Notes under the pieces: model-generated
What the model saw: only the letters and a program-made list of their open reading frames with translations
What the model was told of the DNA's origin: nothing
Database searches by the model: none
NCBI GenBank assembly: GCA_050732575.1
Contig: JBOHRF010000222.1
Coordinates: 1 to 8,555 of the forward strand
DNA: 8,555 nucleotides
Source of the DNA: JBBDWZ01 sp050732575
GTDB taxonomy: Bacteria > Gemmatimonadota > Gemmatimonadetes > Longimicrobiales > RSA9
Direction of reading: 5' to 3'
Part shown: one piece after another, positions 1 to 7,160 of the stretch
Layout of the letters: each line of letters starts with the position of its first letter
How positions within the stretch are numbered: the first letter of the stretch is position 1
Position numbers and translations under genes: made by a program

Positions 1-438
1 CGCCAATGTCGTACCGATGGCGCCTACGGCCAATCCGGTCTGCGCGGCAATTTCCTGATACGACAATCCAGCGTCCCAGAGCAGCAATACTTCGCGATCG
101 CGTTCGCCCACCTGGGCCAGGGCCTGCTCCACGGCTTGCAATCGACCGGCCTGCTCTGCTTCTTCAGCGGGCGAGGCCGCGCTGCGCTGCTCGTGCTCGA
201 CGCGGATCAGTGTCAGATGCTTCTTGCGCCGTAACACGGTACGCGCCTCATCGCGCGCCAGGTTCGCGGCCACTGTGAAAACCAGTGCGCGCGGGTTGTC
301 CGCTTCGCGATTCAGACAGCGCACGAACGTTTCCTGGGCAAGGTCCTGCGCGCGGTCCGCGTCCCATACCTTGCGGTACAGGAAGCGGACCACGTCCTGG
401 TACAGACCACGATACACATCAGCCCAATCGACAGTCAC
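1..438 (-). CDS. ECF-type RNA polymerase sigma factor (3' end beyond window)
   Basis: Partial protein, 146 codons visible, running off the left edge. It directs RNA polymerase to a specific promoter set. Sigma region 2 covers roughly residues 7-73: DADRAQDLAQETFVRCL (26-42) matches the region 2.2 helix, and ALVFTVAANLARDEAR is the region 2.3/2.4 helix. A charged linker (about 75-98) leads to sigma region 4, with an ERDREVLLL helix (112-120) followed by the helix-turn-helix GLSYQEIAAQTGLAVGAI (124-141). I chose GTG at 438 because it lies 7 nt after the stop of the upstream VIT/VWA gene and gives a normal ECF N terminus. No strong ribosome binding site precedes it, so translation may be coupled to the upstream gene. 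No anti-sigma gene is visible; if there is one it lies further left, or the VIT/VWA partner has that role (speculative). Family call is secure; ECF subgroup is not assigned. Confidence 0.9.
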   Translation of the reverse strand, partial: MTVDWADVYRGLYQDVVRFLYRKVWDADRAQDLAQETFVRCLNREADNPRALVFTVAANLARDEARTVLRRKKHLTLIRVEHEQRSAASPAEEAEQAGRLQAVEQALAQVGERDREVLLLWDAGLSYQEIAAQTGLAVGAIGTTLA

Positions 439-445
439 AGTGCGC

Positions 446-2722
446 TCAGGGCTTTCGGAACTCAGCCACCAGGCGCATCAGCTCAGGCTCGCTGAACTGC
501 TGCGCTCCGCCTTTGCTCACTTGGATGCTCACGCGTTTGCCGGCCACCAGCACTTCATCATACTCCTTCCAGTACCGCTCCAGCTCGGGCAGGCGGCGCA
601 GCAGCGCAAAGTAGGCGGCACTGTACGGCTCCACGTTTTGTACGCGCTGGCTTTTGCCATGTACCTGATCCATCCACAAGGTACCCTTCTGCACGAATTG
701 CCGGCCGGCCGTTTGGCGGGCGCTGTTCTCTCTACGCTGGCCTTCGAAACCAAGCCCAGGACTACTGGCTGCGATGGCATTCTGGACTTTGTCCAATTCG
801 TTGGCCGAGCGCACGTCGCGGCTCTTTTGTTCGCGATCTGCCAGCTGTACCGCGCGTGCACCCACGCTCGCTGCGGGCGCGGCAACGGCGCCCGCAGGCA
901 TCGCCTGCGCGGCCACCACTACATTGGGTTCTTGCACCAGGTATGACGTGTATTCACTGAGCAAGCCGTAGCGCAGGGCCAACTCGCGGATCTCCTCGAC
1001 GGTACGCGGGTTTGCACCTTCCAAACGCAGCTGCTGGCTGAGCGATGCAATTTTGCGCGAGGCCCAGAGTCGTGGAATGAAGTCGTTGCCGTTCTCGAAC
1101 GCGGCAAACGTGGCCTCCGTGTTGAATCGCTCGGTCCGATTCCCGCGCCGCCCCGTGATGGTAACCTGCCGGTCAACGGAGGTTATGTCACATTCGGGCT
1201 TGCCCTTGGCAAAACATTGCTCGTAGCGTCCGAACACCACCAGCTCCTCGCCCGCAAACAGGTCGGGCAGCACGCGCGGGTACACATCCGTTATGCGGAC
1301 TGGCGTGTCGCTGATGCGCAGGTCCGCCAGCACCGGGTGCTGTACCTTGGCCGCCAGCGCGGCCACGGCCTGCTCAACGTTCTCACCCGGCTGCACGTAT
1401 TGGGTGGCGCCCCGTGCAGCTGCACTGAGCCGGTCCAACAGGTACGTATTCACGTCGTACCCCACACCGAACACGAAGACCCGTGCGTGGCCGTGCTGGC
1501 GCTCGGCCTTTTGCGCTATGCGTTCCGGATTCTGCTCGCCGACCGAGGGCAATCCATCGGTCAGGAAAATGATCATGGCCAGCCGCTCGGGATCGCTGGT
1601 GACACGAAAGGCTTCATCGAGAGCGCCCGAGATGTTGGTACCACCCTCGGCCTGCAGTCCATCAACCCACTCACGCGCGCGGGACAGCGCAGTTGGCGTC
1701 GCGGCGGTCCACTCCGGACCGTAGTTCTGAACGCCGCTGCTGAAGGCAATGAGTCGGAACCGATCCTGCGCGCTCAGACTGGAGAGCAGTTGGCGCAGCG
1801 CATTGCGCGCCTGTTGCATCTTCTCACCCGACATGGAGCCCGAAATATCGATGACGGCGGTGATGTCGCGCGGCACGGACGCGGTACGCACCGCGCCGGG
1901 CGAGAGCGTCAACATGAAGTAGCCTGGCTCGCTGTTCGAACTGTGCGTGGCAACCGTGATGCCGACCGCCGTACTGGCCAGCGGCAGAAACAGGGCAAAG
2001 TCACCGTTCAGCTCGTGGGTCGGCCGGACGATCATCTGCCCTTCCCGGCGTTCCGTGCGCACTTCATGAGTGGGTGAAAACGCATCGCGGAATTCACGGC
2101 CGTTGTCCGCCGTGAGCGTGAACGTGAGCGGTGCACGATCCGGCTGTCTGCCGGGCTGTTCGGAGCTCACCACATCCAGGCGGTTGAATACAGGGCGTAC
2201 CGCAGCCACCTGGCCGTTGCGCGCACCCACCGAGTAGCGGAACTGCAGGGCATCGCCCGCGCGCGGCAGCATCTGTGTGTAGCGCAGCGTGATCTTGCGC
2301 GTTTCACCACTCGCGATGGGGAACACGCGCGCGCGCAGCAGGCCGTGTCCGGCCAGCTCGATGAGCGCGGGATCGCGCTTCTTACGCACGATTTCTTCGT
2401 AGATGCTGCGGGCCCGATTGGCATCCATGGTCTCGCCGCGCAGCTCCTGGTCGCCCTGGAAAAGCGAGAAGTTGCTGAAGACAGCCTCACCCGGCAGCGG
2501 ATACAGGTAGTCGCTTTCGCCCATCGCCGCGCCGCCACGGTTCTGGAACCATTCCTCGACTTCCACGCGCGCAACGCGACCGGTGACACGCACGTTTACC
2601 GAACTGCGCAGCTTGACCACGCCCCACTCGGCAATGGGGCGTACGGGATCGATCCAGCCCTGGGCTGTGGCGGGCGCAGAGATCGCCATGGCAAAGAGGC
2701 TGGCGAGTAGAACGGACCGCAT
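446..2722 (-). CDS. Secreted VIT and VWA domain protein
   Basis: 758 residues. An ATG 60 bases further upstream is open, but I chose the ATG at 2722. It has a strong AGGAG site 7 nt ahead and starts a clean signal peptide (MRSVLLASLF..., probable cleavage near residues 20-22 after APATA). The VIT domain (vault/inter-alpha-trypsin type) covers about 25-155, with YLYPLPGEAVF and the RARSIYEEIVRKKRDPALIE stretch typical of it. The VWA domain covers about 285-460 and its metal-binding MIDAS site looks complete: DISGS (292-296), T362 in GGTNISG, D389 in FLTDG. A beta-rich region follows, then the family's usual LWA...YGLLSEYTSYLV segment (552-596). Next come an Ala/Val-rich linker (about 601-625) and a charged C-terminal tail of about 75 residues. 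No C-terminal membrane anchor or sorting signal is present, so it is probably periplasmic or secreted. Ligand unknown. It is probably cotranscribed with the ECF sigma factor just downstream. Confidence 0.93.
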   Translation of the reverse strand: MRSVLLASLFAMAISAPATAQGWIDPVRPIAEWGVVKLRSSVNVRVTGRVARVEVEEWFQNRGGAAMGESDYLYPLPGEAVFSNFSLFQGDQELRGETMDANRARSIYEEIVRKKRDPALIELAGHGLLRARVFPIASGETRKITLRYTQMLPRAGDALQFRYSVGARNGQVAAVRPVFNRLDVVSSEQPGRQPDRAPLTFTLTADNGREFRDAFSPTHEVRTERREGQMIVRPTHELNGDFALFLPLASTAVGITVATHSSNSEPGYFMLTLSPGAVRTASVPRDITAVIDISGSMSGEKMQQARNALRQLLSSLSAQDRFRLIAFSSGVQNYGPEWTAATPTALSRAREWVDGLQAEGGTNISGALDEAFRVTSDPERLAMIIFLTDGLPSVGEQNPERIAQKAERQHGHARVFVFGVGYDVNTYLLDRLSAAARGATQYVQPGENVEQAVAALAAKVQHPVLADLRISDTPVRITDVYPRVLPDLFAGEELVVFGRYEQCFAKGKPECDITSVDRQVTITGRRGNRTERFNTEATFAAFENGNDFIPRLWASRKIASLSQQLRLEGANPRTVEEIRELALRYGLLSEYTSYLVQEPNVVVAAQAMPAGAVAAPAASVGARAVQLADREQKSRDVRSANELDKVQNAIAASSPGLGFEGQRRENSARQTAGRQFVQKGTLWMDQVHGKSQRVQNVEPYSAAYFALLRRLPELERYWKEYDEVLVAGKRVSIQVSKGGAQQFSEPELMRLVAEFRKP

Positions 2723-2932
2723 GAGGTCTCTCCTGAAGTGTTGGTCTGGAGGAGAGGACGGCTGGGTGGGCCGGACTTGCACATCGGGCGTTTTTGGCCC
2801 GAAGCGGCGGCTTCGCTCGGCCAGGTTCCGGGATGCGCAGCAGACGTGATGGTCGCGTGCGGGTATGTCGCTGCATGGCGTGGCAGTACCCGCGGCTCGA
2901 CCATCACATGCACATCGTGGCTACGATCCGAC
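2723..2932 (-). other. Structured spacer between helicase and VIT/VWA genes
   Basis: This 210-base stretch separates the helicase stop from the VIT/VWA start and holds no convincing gene. It contains two inverted repeats: a long one at 2846-2907 (listed separately) and a smaller one at 2796-2822. In the smaller, CGAAGC and GCTTCG (2800-2805/2810-2815) form a 6-bp stem around a 4-base loop, with ggcc/ggcc able to extend it. The spacer ends in the AGGAG ribosome binding site of the VIT/VWA gene (about 2730-2734). I could not identify a convincing promoter, so whether VIT/VWA and sigma are transcribed from here or by read-through from the helicase is open. Confidence 0.6.
2846..2907 (-). terminator. 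Long imperfect hairpin after helicase gene
   Basis: The outer arms GTGATGGTCG (2846-2855) and CGACCATCAC (2898-2907) are perfectly complementary over 10 bp. The inner arms GCGGGTA (2859-2865) and TACCCGC (2887-2893) add 7 bp after a small asymmetric internal loop. It begins 25 bases after the helicase stop codon. No T-run follows it on either strand, so it does not fit a classical intrinsic terminator. It could be a transcript 3'-end stabiliser, a Rho-linked end, or a dispersed palindromic element. Confidence 0.45.
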
Positions 2933-4180
2933 CTATCCGACTTTCAGCAGCTTCTTCAGTTCTTCTGGTGAAAGCTGGGCCGAGGATCGAGTGCCCATGC
3001 GGGAGCCGCTGCGACTGACCTTGGCGGTGGTGGTTGCTGGGCGTGCGGACTCGAGGAAATTGCTGTCGTAGTCAAAGCCCTGCAGTGAGACACGCGGCAG
3101 TTCGGCGCTCAGCATGCGCTCGATGTCCTTGACCTGAGTGATCTCGTGTGCGGCCATGAACGTGACCGCGGTGCCGCTGGCGCCGGCGCGCGCGGTGCGG
3201 CCAATGCGATGCACGTAGTCTTCGGCATTCTGCGGCACATCGTAATTCACAACGTGACTGATGCCTTCAATGTCGAGGCCGCGTTGCGCCACGTCGGTAG
3301 CCACCAGCACCTGCACATGACCATCGGTAAACGCATCGAGTGCGCGCCTGCGCTGGCTCTGGTCCTTGTCGCCGTGCATGACTTCGGCCTTGATGCCGGC
3401 TGACTTGAGACGGCCGACCAGGATATCCGCGCCGGTCTTGCGCGCCGTGAAGACCAGGACCTGTTCCCAATGGGTCTGGCGCAGCAAGTCGATCAGCAGG
3501 TCGGGCTTTTTCTCGTTGCGTACCGAGTAAACCGTCTGCTCCACGCGGTCGGCTATCGTGGCCGGACGAGCGGCCTCGACCCACAGCGGATCCTTCAGGA
3601 TGCGCAGGGCCAGCGCGTGAACGCCGTTGGGCATGGTTGCGGAAAAGAGCAGGGTTTGTCGTTTGGCGGGGAGTCGCTTGAGGATGGCTTCGATCTGCGG
3701 TCGGAATCCCATGTCCAGCATTCGATCGGCCTCATCGAGGACCAGGACGTCCACGCTGGACAGGTTGACGTTGCCTCGTTCCAGATGGTCGTTCAACCGG
3801 CCTGGCGTGGCCACAATCACGTCGAAGCCCGCCCGCAGGTCGCGGATTTGTGGGCGCATGGGCATGCCGCCCACGATTTCGCCCACCCACAGCTCGCTGT
3901 GCTTGGCCAGCGCCCGGGCGTCACCAGCCACCTGCTGCGCCAGCTCACGGGTGGGGCAAAGCACGAGCGTATGCAGCCCTTCACGATGGAGTTGGTGCTC
4001 CAGCGCCGGGATCATGAAGGCGCCCGTCTTGCCCGTTCCGGTCTGGGCTATGCCCAGGACGTCCTTACCTTCCCGGACGGCGGGTATTGCTTTGGCTTGA
4101 ATGGGGGTGGGGGTGTGCCAGCCGAGTTCTTCAATCGCCCGGAGCACGCGAGGCTCATTTACTAGATCTTTGAATGTCAT
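2933..4180 (-). CDS. DEAD-box RNA helicase, RhlE-like
   Basis: 415 residues. It is an ATP-dependent RNA unwinding enzyme, cytoplasmic, of the kind involved in ribosome assembly, RNA decay and cold adaptation. All signature motifs are present in order: Q motif with MTFKDL and TPTPIQ (23-28), motif I AQTGTGKT (45-52), Ia PTRELAQQ (76-83), Ib TPGR (125-128), II DEAD (149-152), III SAT (180-182), IV VLVFTARK (241-248), V ATDVAQRGLD (294-303), VI HRIGRTAR (324-331). After the two RecA-like domains there is only a short basic, Ser-rich tail (about 380-415), so it lacks an added RNA-binding domain such as that of DeaD/CsdA or DbpA. The reading frame stays open upstream to 4312, but the Q-motif region starts at ATG 4180, the usual position; the extension would be unlike the family. 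No strong ribosome binding site is seen. RhlE is the closest named type, but the exact orthologue is not certain, so no symbol is given. Confidence 0.95.
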   Translation of the reverse strand: MTFKDLVNEPRVLRAIEELGWHTPTPIQAKAIPAVREGKDVLGIAQTGTGKTGAFMIPALEHQLHREGLHTLVLCPTRELAQQVAGDARALAKHSELWVGEIVGGMPMRPQIRDLRAGFDVIVATPGRLNDHLERGNVNLSSVDVLVLDEADRMLDMGFRPQIEAILKRLPAKRQTLLFSATMPNGVHALALRILKDPLWVEAARPATIADRVEQTVYSVRNEKKPDLLIDLLRQTHWEQVLVFTARKTGADILVGRLKSAGIKAEVMHGDKDQSQRRRALDAFTDGHVQVLVATDVAQRGLDIEGISHVVNYDVPQNAEDYVHRIGRTARAGASGTAVTFMAAHEITQVKDIERMLSAELPRVSLQGFDYDSNFLESARPATTTAKVSRSGSRMGTRSSAQLSPEELKKLLKVG

Positions 4181-4221
4181 CCGACTGTGATACGGGTCCG
4201 TAACATGGCAGGAAAAGCAGG

Positions 4222-4274
4222 CGGCCTCTCCACAAACCAAGAGGCCGGCGCGCCGTGTCCGGCGGGCCGGCCTC
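4222..4274 (-). promoter_or_regulatory. Helicase mRNA leader with two competing hairpins
   Basis: On the minus-strand transcript, hairpin 1 uses GAGGCCGGC (4274-4266) with GCCGGCCTC (4249-4241), 9 bp. After a C:C mismatch it continues as CGCC/GGCG, 4 bp, closing a GGACAC loop. Hairpin 2 uses CGGCCTCT (4247-4240) with AGAGGCCG (4229-4222), 8 bp, 10-base loop. The two share bases 4241-4247, so they cannot both form. Hairpin 2 is followed by CCTGCTTTTCC, a weak T-run. The layout resembles an attenuator or temperature-responsive leader, but it may simply be a terminator for the rhodanese gene upstream. Confidence 0.45.
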
Positions 4275-4283
4275 GTGAGCAAC

Positions 4284-4312
4284 AATCTAACAGTAATTGA
4301 ACAGAACCTCAA
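4284..4312 (-). promoter_or_regulatory. Candidate sigma-70 promoter for helicase gene
   Basis: On the minus strand, TTGAGG (4312-4307) and TAGATT (4289-4284) are separated by 17 bases, the optimal spacing. The boxes sit in a short AT-rich island (about 4281-4320) within GC-rich sequence, just after the rhodanese gene. Transcription would start near 4277, a few bases before the first hairpin, giving a leader of roughly 97 bases. Predicted by eye only. Confidence 0.45.
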
Positions 4313-4325
4313 TCGAACGATGGCC

Positions 4326-4342
4326 GGGGCGGCCGCCGCCCC
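4326..4342 (-). terminator. GC stem-loop just after rhodanese stop
   Basis: GGGGCGG (4326-4332) and CCGCCCC (4336-4342) form a perfect 7-bp stem with a 3-base loop, starting 3 bases after the rhodanese stop codon (4348-4346). No T-run follows on the minus strand, so termination is uncertain. Its position favours a role at the rhodanese mRNA 3' end. Confidence 0.4.
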
Positions 4343-4345
4343 GAT

Positions 4346-4732
4346 TCAAGGCTGACCCCCATCACCCTCGATAGCGCCGCCGGAGTTTTGCCAGGCTCTC
4401 CATCCTCCGTCCATGGAAAGCACGTTGGTGTACCCCATCTTTTGGATGTTGTCCGCCGTCAGCGCAGAGCGGAAACCGCCGCCGCAATACAGCACAATGG
4501 GTGCGTTTTGGTCCGGGATGTGTTTTTCGATGTCGCGCTCGATGACGCCCTTGCTCAGATGCAGCGCACCCGGGATATGAGCGGCTGCGAACTCACTTTC
4601 CTCTCGAACATCGATCAGATGAAATGCATCCCGGCGCCCAAGCCGCGCCGCCACCTGCTCCACGGAGGTTTCTTTGATGCGCTTCTTTGCTTCCTGCACC
4701 AGCGCCAGAAACCCAGGACTGTGCTGCTTCAT
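4346..4732 (-). CDS. Single-domain rhodanese-like protein
   Basis: 128 residues, a normal length for a single rhodanese domain with a roughly 30-residue N-terminal helix. Rhodaneses transfer sulfane sulfur through a cysteine persulfide. The catalytic loop CGGGFRS (C83 to S89) is intact. Other family marks are HLIDVREESEFAAAHIPGALHL (38-59, the CH2A/CH2B-like region) and MDGGWRAWQ near the C terminus (107-115). No signal peptide or membrane segment is seen, so it should be cytoplasmic. I chose ATG 4732 because an AAGGA site lies 4 bases ahead and the longer open frame upstream overlaps the promoter region and the divergent DUF3500 gene. Physiological acceptor unknown. Confidence 0.93.
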   Translation of the reverse strand: MKQHSPGFLALVQEAKKRIKETSVEQVAARLGRRDAFHLIDVREESEFAAAHIPGALHLSKGVIERDIEKHIPDQNAPIVLYCGGGFRSALTADNIQKMGYTNVLSMDGGWRAWQNSGGAIEGDGGQP

Positions 4733-4897
4733 TCGATCCTTGCCGACGAGGTGATACCGGGCGTGACGATATCGAATCGACTCCGTAAGCGCGAGCACCC
4801 GTGGGCCCACCAGTCGGGGCCCTTGCGCAGCCACGGCGCGCTTGCCTACATACCTGCAACACGGCTGCACCCTTGTTCCCGAGAGTGAGAAATCTCC
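4733..4897. promoter_or_regulatory. Divergent promoter region, rhodanese / DUF3500
   Basis: The 165-base spacer lies between two genes reading outward and should hold both promoters. For the plus strand, TTGCGC (4823-4828) and TACATA (4847-4852), 18 bases apart, are a possible pair, with TACATA 45 bases before the DUF3500 start. For the rhodanese only weak matches are visible. No clear operator was seen. Confidence 0.3.
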
Positions 4898-6055
4898 ATG
4901 CGCCTCGGCCGTATCGCACCTTTCGCGCTGATCCTGGCTGGAGTGGCCGGCCTGAGCGGCCTTTCCCAGCAACAGCATCCGGAGTCCGCTCCGTTCAAGG
5001 GCGTTACCACCAACGGTACGATTGTGCCGGACCTGTTCTCGATTCGGGCAACGGGCGTCAGCACGGCGCCCGTCAAAACCGCGGCGGAAAGCTTTCTGGC
5101 AGCGCTGCCCGATGAGCAGCGCAAGAAGTCGACCTTTCCGGTTGACGATGAAGAATGGCGGCGCTGGCACAACATCCATCGCTACGCTCGCCAGGGTGTG
5201 AACTTCAAGGAGCTGAGTCCGGCGCAGCGCGAACGTGCTTGGGGATTGTTGCGCGCTTCGTTGTCCGCGAGGGGGCTGGAAAAGTCGCGCAACATCATGC
5301 GCTTGAACGGGCACTTGGGCGAGCTGATCAACAATCTCGAGGAATACGGCGAAGACCTTTACCACATCACAGTGCTGGGTGAGCCATCGGCCACGCAGCC
5401 CTGGGGCTGGCAGCTCGATGGGCATCACCTGGACATCAACTATTTCATTCTGGGTGACCAGGTGGTCATGACACCTACCTTCATGGGATCGGAACCGGTT
5501 TCCGCAGACTCGGGCCGATACGCGGGCACCCGTGTGCTGCGCGAAGAACAGGACAAGGGCCTGGCCTTCTTCCGCTCATTGACGCCCGAGCAGCGCAGCG
5601 CGGCGGTGATCGATACCGCCAAGCCGCGCAACAATGCGCGCTCCCAGGCTGGCAGTGACAACCTGATGCTGGACTACGCGGGGCTGCGCTTGAACGCACT
5701 CAGCACCGCGCAGCGGCGACAGCTGATCGACCTCATCAGCGAGTATGTTGGTAACATGGCCGACGCGCATGCACGCGTGCGCATGGAGGAAGTGACTCGT
5801 TATCTCGATCAAACCTACTTCGCATGGGTGGGCGCAACCGACGACGTCAATCCGTTCTACTATCGCATTCACAGTCCGGTCATCATGATCGAATTCGACC
5901 ATCAGTCGCCTATTGCGCTGCCCGGGCCGCGCGTGCCCAGCCGGCGTCACGTGCACACCGTGGTGCGCACGCCCAATGGCAATGATTACGGCAAGGACCT
6001 GCTGCGCCAGCACCACGAGAAACACAAGAACGACCCCGCGCATGGGCATCGTTAG
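4898..6055 (+). CDS. Exported DUF3500 family protein
   Basis: 385 residues. The N terminus MRLGRIAPFALILAGVAGLS is a signal peptide (or N-terminal anchor), so the protein probably works outside the cytoplasm. The body matches my memory of the uncharacterised DUF3500 family. It has an early DEQRKKSTFPVDDEEWRRWH stretch (72-91), the NFKELSPAQRERAWGLL helix (102-118), PWGWQLDGHHLDINYF (168-183), the VVMTPTFMGSEP segment (189-200) and a C-terminal RHVHTVVRTPNGNDYG block (350-365). The repeated His in HHLDI and RHVHT would suit a metal or catalytic site, but this is inference; no activity is established to my knowledge. ATG 4898 is chosen because it gives the signal peptide; only a weak GAG-rich ribosome site precedes it. 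A small frameshifted gene starts 9 bases after its stop and was probably cotranscribed with it. Confidence 0.87.
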   Translation: MRLGRIAPFALILAGVAGLSGLSQQQHPESAPFKGVTTNGTIVPDLFSIRATGVSTAPVKTAAESFLAALPDEQRKKSTFPVDDEEWRRWHNIHRYARQGVNFKELSPAQRERAWGLLRASLSARGLEKSRNIMRLNGHLGELINNLEEYGEDLYHITVLGEPSATQPWGWQLDGHHLDINYFILGDQVVMTPTFMGSEPVSADSGRYAGTRVLREEQDKGLAFFRSLTPEQRSAAVIDTAKPRNNARSQAGSDNLMLDYAGLRLNALSTAQRRQLIDLISEYVGNMADAHARVRMEEVTRYLDQTYFAWVGATDDVNPFYYRIHSPVIMIEFDHQSPIALPGPRVPSRRHVHTVVRTPNGNDYGKDLLRQHHEKHKNDPAHGHR

Positions 6056-6064
6056 AGAAGTCCT

Positions 6065-6341
6065 ATGTTACGGCATTTCGAGCGAGTGAGACTTCGGCCC
6101 ATCCTGGTGCTGGCGCTCTGCGCTGCGCTCACATCGTGGCGCCACCCTGTTTGGCCTCAAGCGCAACTATCGCACGGACGGATTGGCCGCACTGGATGTG
6201 CGTGTGATTGGACCACCTTCATGTGGAGGGTGCGCACAGGTCGCGCCCAACATCACGGCGGGCGTCCAGGCCGTCTCCGTCACCATCCGCGGACCGGCCG
6301 GCGGCGCGACCATCGACTCGTTGACCATGCTAACCCCGTGA
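6065..6341 (+). pseudogene. Small exported CxxC protein, apparently frameshifted
   Basis: An ATG at 6065 with AGAAG upstream begins a good signal peptide, MLRHFERVRLRPILVLALCAALTS. Continuing in that frame gives an Arg/His-rich, unprotein-like tail ending at 6373, with low third-position GC. From about 6138 the next frame instead reads as ordinary protein: GATLFGLKRNYRTDG..., a CGGC motif, then VQAVSVTIRGPAGGATIDSL and a stop at 6339-6341, with high third-position GC. Signal and body therefore sit in different frames, joined somewhere in about 6125-6150, implying one extra base (or two lost). The product would be about 90 residues. I do not recognise the family; the body looks like beta strands. 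It could be a pseudogene, a sequencing error, or less likely a programmed +1 shift. It is placed directly behind the DUF3500 gene. Confidence 0.55.
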
Positions 6342-6364
6342 CCGGTGGGTTACCCTCACCTCGG

Positions 6365-6391
6365 AACGAATGAAACGTCCGTTACTTCGTT
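6365..6391. terminator. Weak hairpin between convergent genes
   Basis: AACGAA (6365-6370) pairs with TTCGTT (6386-6391), with an inner AACG/CGTT possible. It lies between the stop of the small plus-strand gene (6341) and the stop of the minus-strand hydrolase (6399), where a shared terminator is expected. It is AT-rich compared with its surroundings but has no long T-run. Confidence 0.3.
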
Positions 6392-6398
6392 AATCCGC

Positions 6399-7160
6399 TC
6401 AAACCTCCAACCGCAATCCGTCCTCGGCCAGCATGATCTCTCCATCCCAACCGGCTTTCTGCACCAACTCGATCGCGTCTGTGCGCGGTAGCTGCGGGTA
6501 GAGGTGGGTGAGCAGGATGCGTTTGGGCAGCGCGACGCGCGCCAGGTGGGCCACCCGCGAAGGCGTGAGATGGGTGTCCATGCTGAGCTCATCGGGCAGC
6601 GAACATTCCGTGATCAGCAGATCGACGGCCTGCAGGAATGCACCCACATCGACGTGCTGGCCGGTGTCTCCTGTGTAGCCCAGGGATGAGCGCGGTCCAT
6701 CGATGCGAAACGCAACGGATGCGCTTGTGTGGGGCGTGGGGGTCGCGGACACATGGGCCACATCGTTCAGGGCCGTGCGCTTTCCGCTCAGATCATCGTT
6801 AATCTCGAGCGGAAAGCCCGGATCCTTCAGGTAGTCACCGAATGCGGCCGCCAGGCGCCGGAAAAACCGACGCGTGCCCGGTGGGCCGTACACGGTGAGC
6901 GGCAGCGAGCGAGGCTCGGGCTGGCCGTACTTGAAGGCAAAAATGAGTGCCGCTACGTCACTCACGTGATCGGTGTGGAAATGGCTCAGGCACAGGTGTG
7001 TGATCTCCGACCAGGGCAGCCCCAGACGCACCAGATTATGCAGTGCGCCAGGGCCGCAGTCGAGCAACACGCGGCTGGTGCCGATGTTTACGAAGTACGC
7101 GGGACCGACGCGTTCGGCTTCGGGTACCGCTGTGCCCGACCCCACCACCACCAGTTGCAC
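6399..7160 (-). CDS. RNase Z-like metallo-beta-lactamase-fold hydrolase
   Basis: 253 residues, cytoplasmic, no signal peptide. Zinc-binding motifs are complete: HFHTDH (H60, H62, D64, H65), H144 in TPHTS, D165 in GYTGDT, and H219 in LTHLYP. A further DTHLT (H197) precedes the final helix as in RNase Z/ElaC relatives. The N terminus VVVGSGTAVPEAERVGPAY is the strand-loop start of this subfamily. At 253 residues it is shorter than typical tRNase Z, and I see no obvious flexible exosite arm used to hold tRNA. A different phosphodiester or small ester substrate is therefore possible, and I do not name it rnz. It starts with GTG at 7160, immediately after the TGA of the upstream gene (7163-7161), with GGAGAGG as ribosome site inside that gene, indicating translational coupling. 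Confidence 0.9.
   Translation of the reverse strand: MQLVVVGSGTAVPEAERVGPAYFVNIGTSRVLLDCGPGALHNLVRLGLPWSEITHLCLSHFHTDHVSDVAALIFAFKYGQPEPRSLPLTVYGPPGTRRFFRRLAAAFGDYLKDPGFPLEINDDLSGKRTALNDVAHVSATPTPHTSASVAFRIDGPRSSLGYTGDTGQHVDVGAFLQAVDLLITECSLPDELSMDTHLTPSRVAHLARVALPKRILLTHLYPQLPRTDAIELVQKAGWDGEIMLAEDGLRLEV

Noticed and set aside
1217..2077. Long plus-strand open frame opposite the VIT/VWA gene
   Set aside because: It is antisense to a clear VWA domain gene, has His/Arg-rich low-complexity protein and no recognisable domain; a GC-rich shadow.
2824..2829. GGAACC on the minus strand as an ECF -35 box for an autoregulated VIT/VWA-sigma promoter
   Set aside because: No matching ECF-type -10 box lies at about 15-17 bases, so the match is not supported.
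3470..4165. Plus-strand open frame opposite the helicase
   Set aside because: Antisense to an intact DEAD-box gene with all motifs; no family resemblance of its own.
4733..5428. Extended N terminus for the rhodanese in the open frame up to 5428
   Set aside because: It would overlap the DUF3500 gene and the divergent promoter region and adds no domain; ATG 4732 has a good ribosome site and normal family length.
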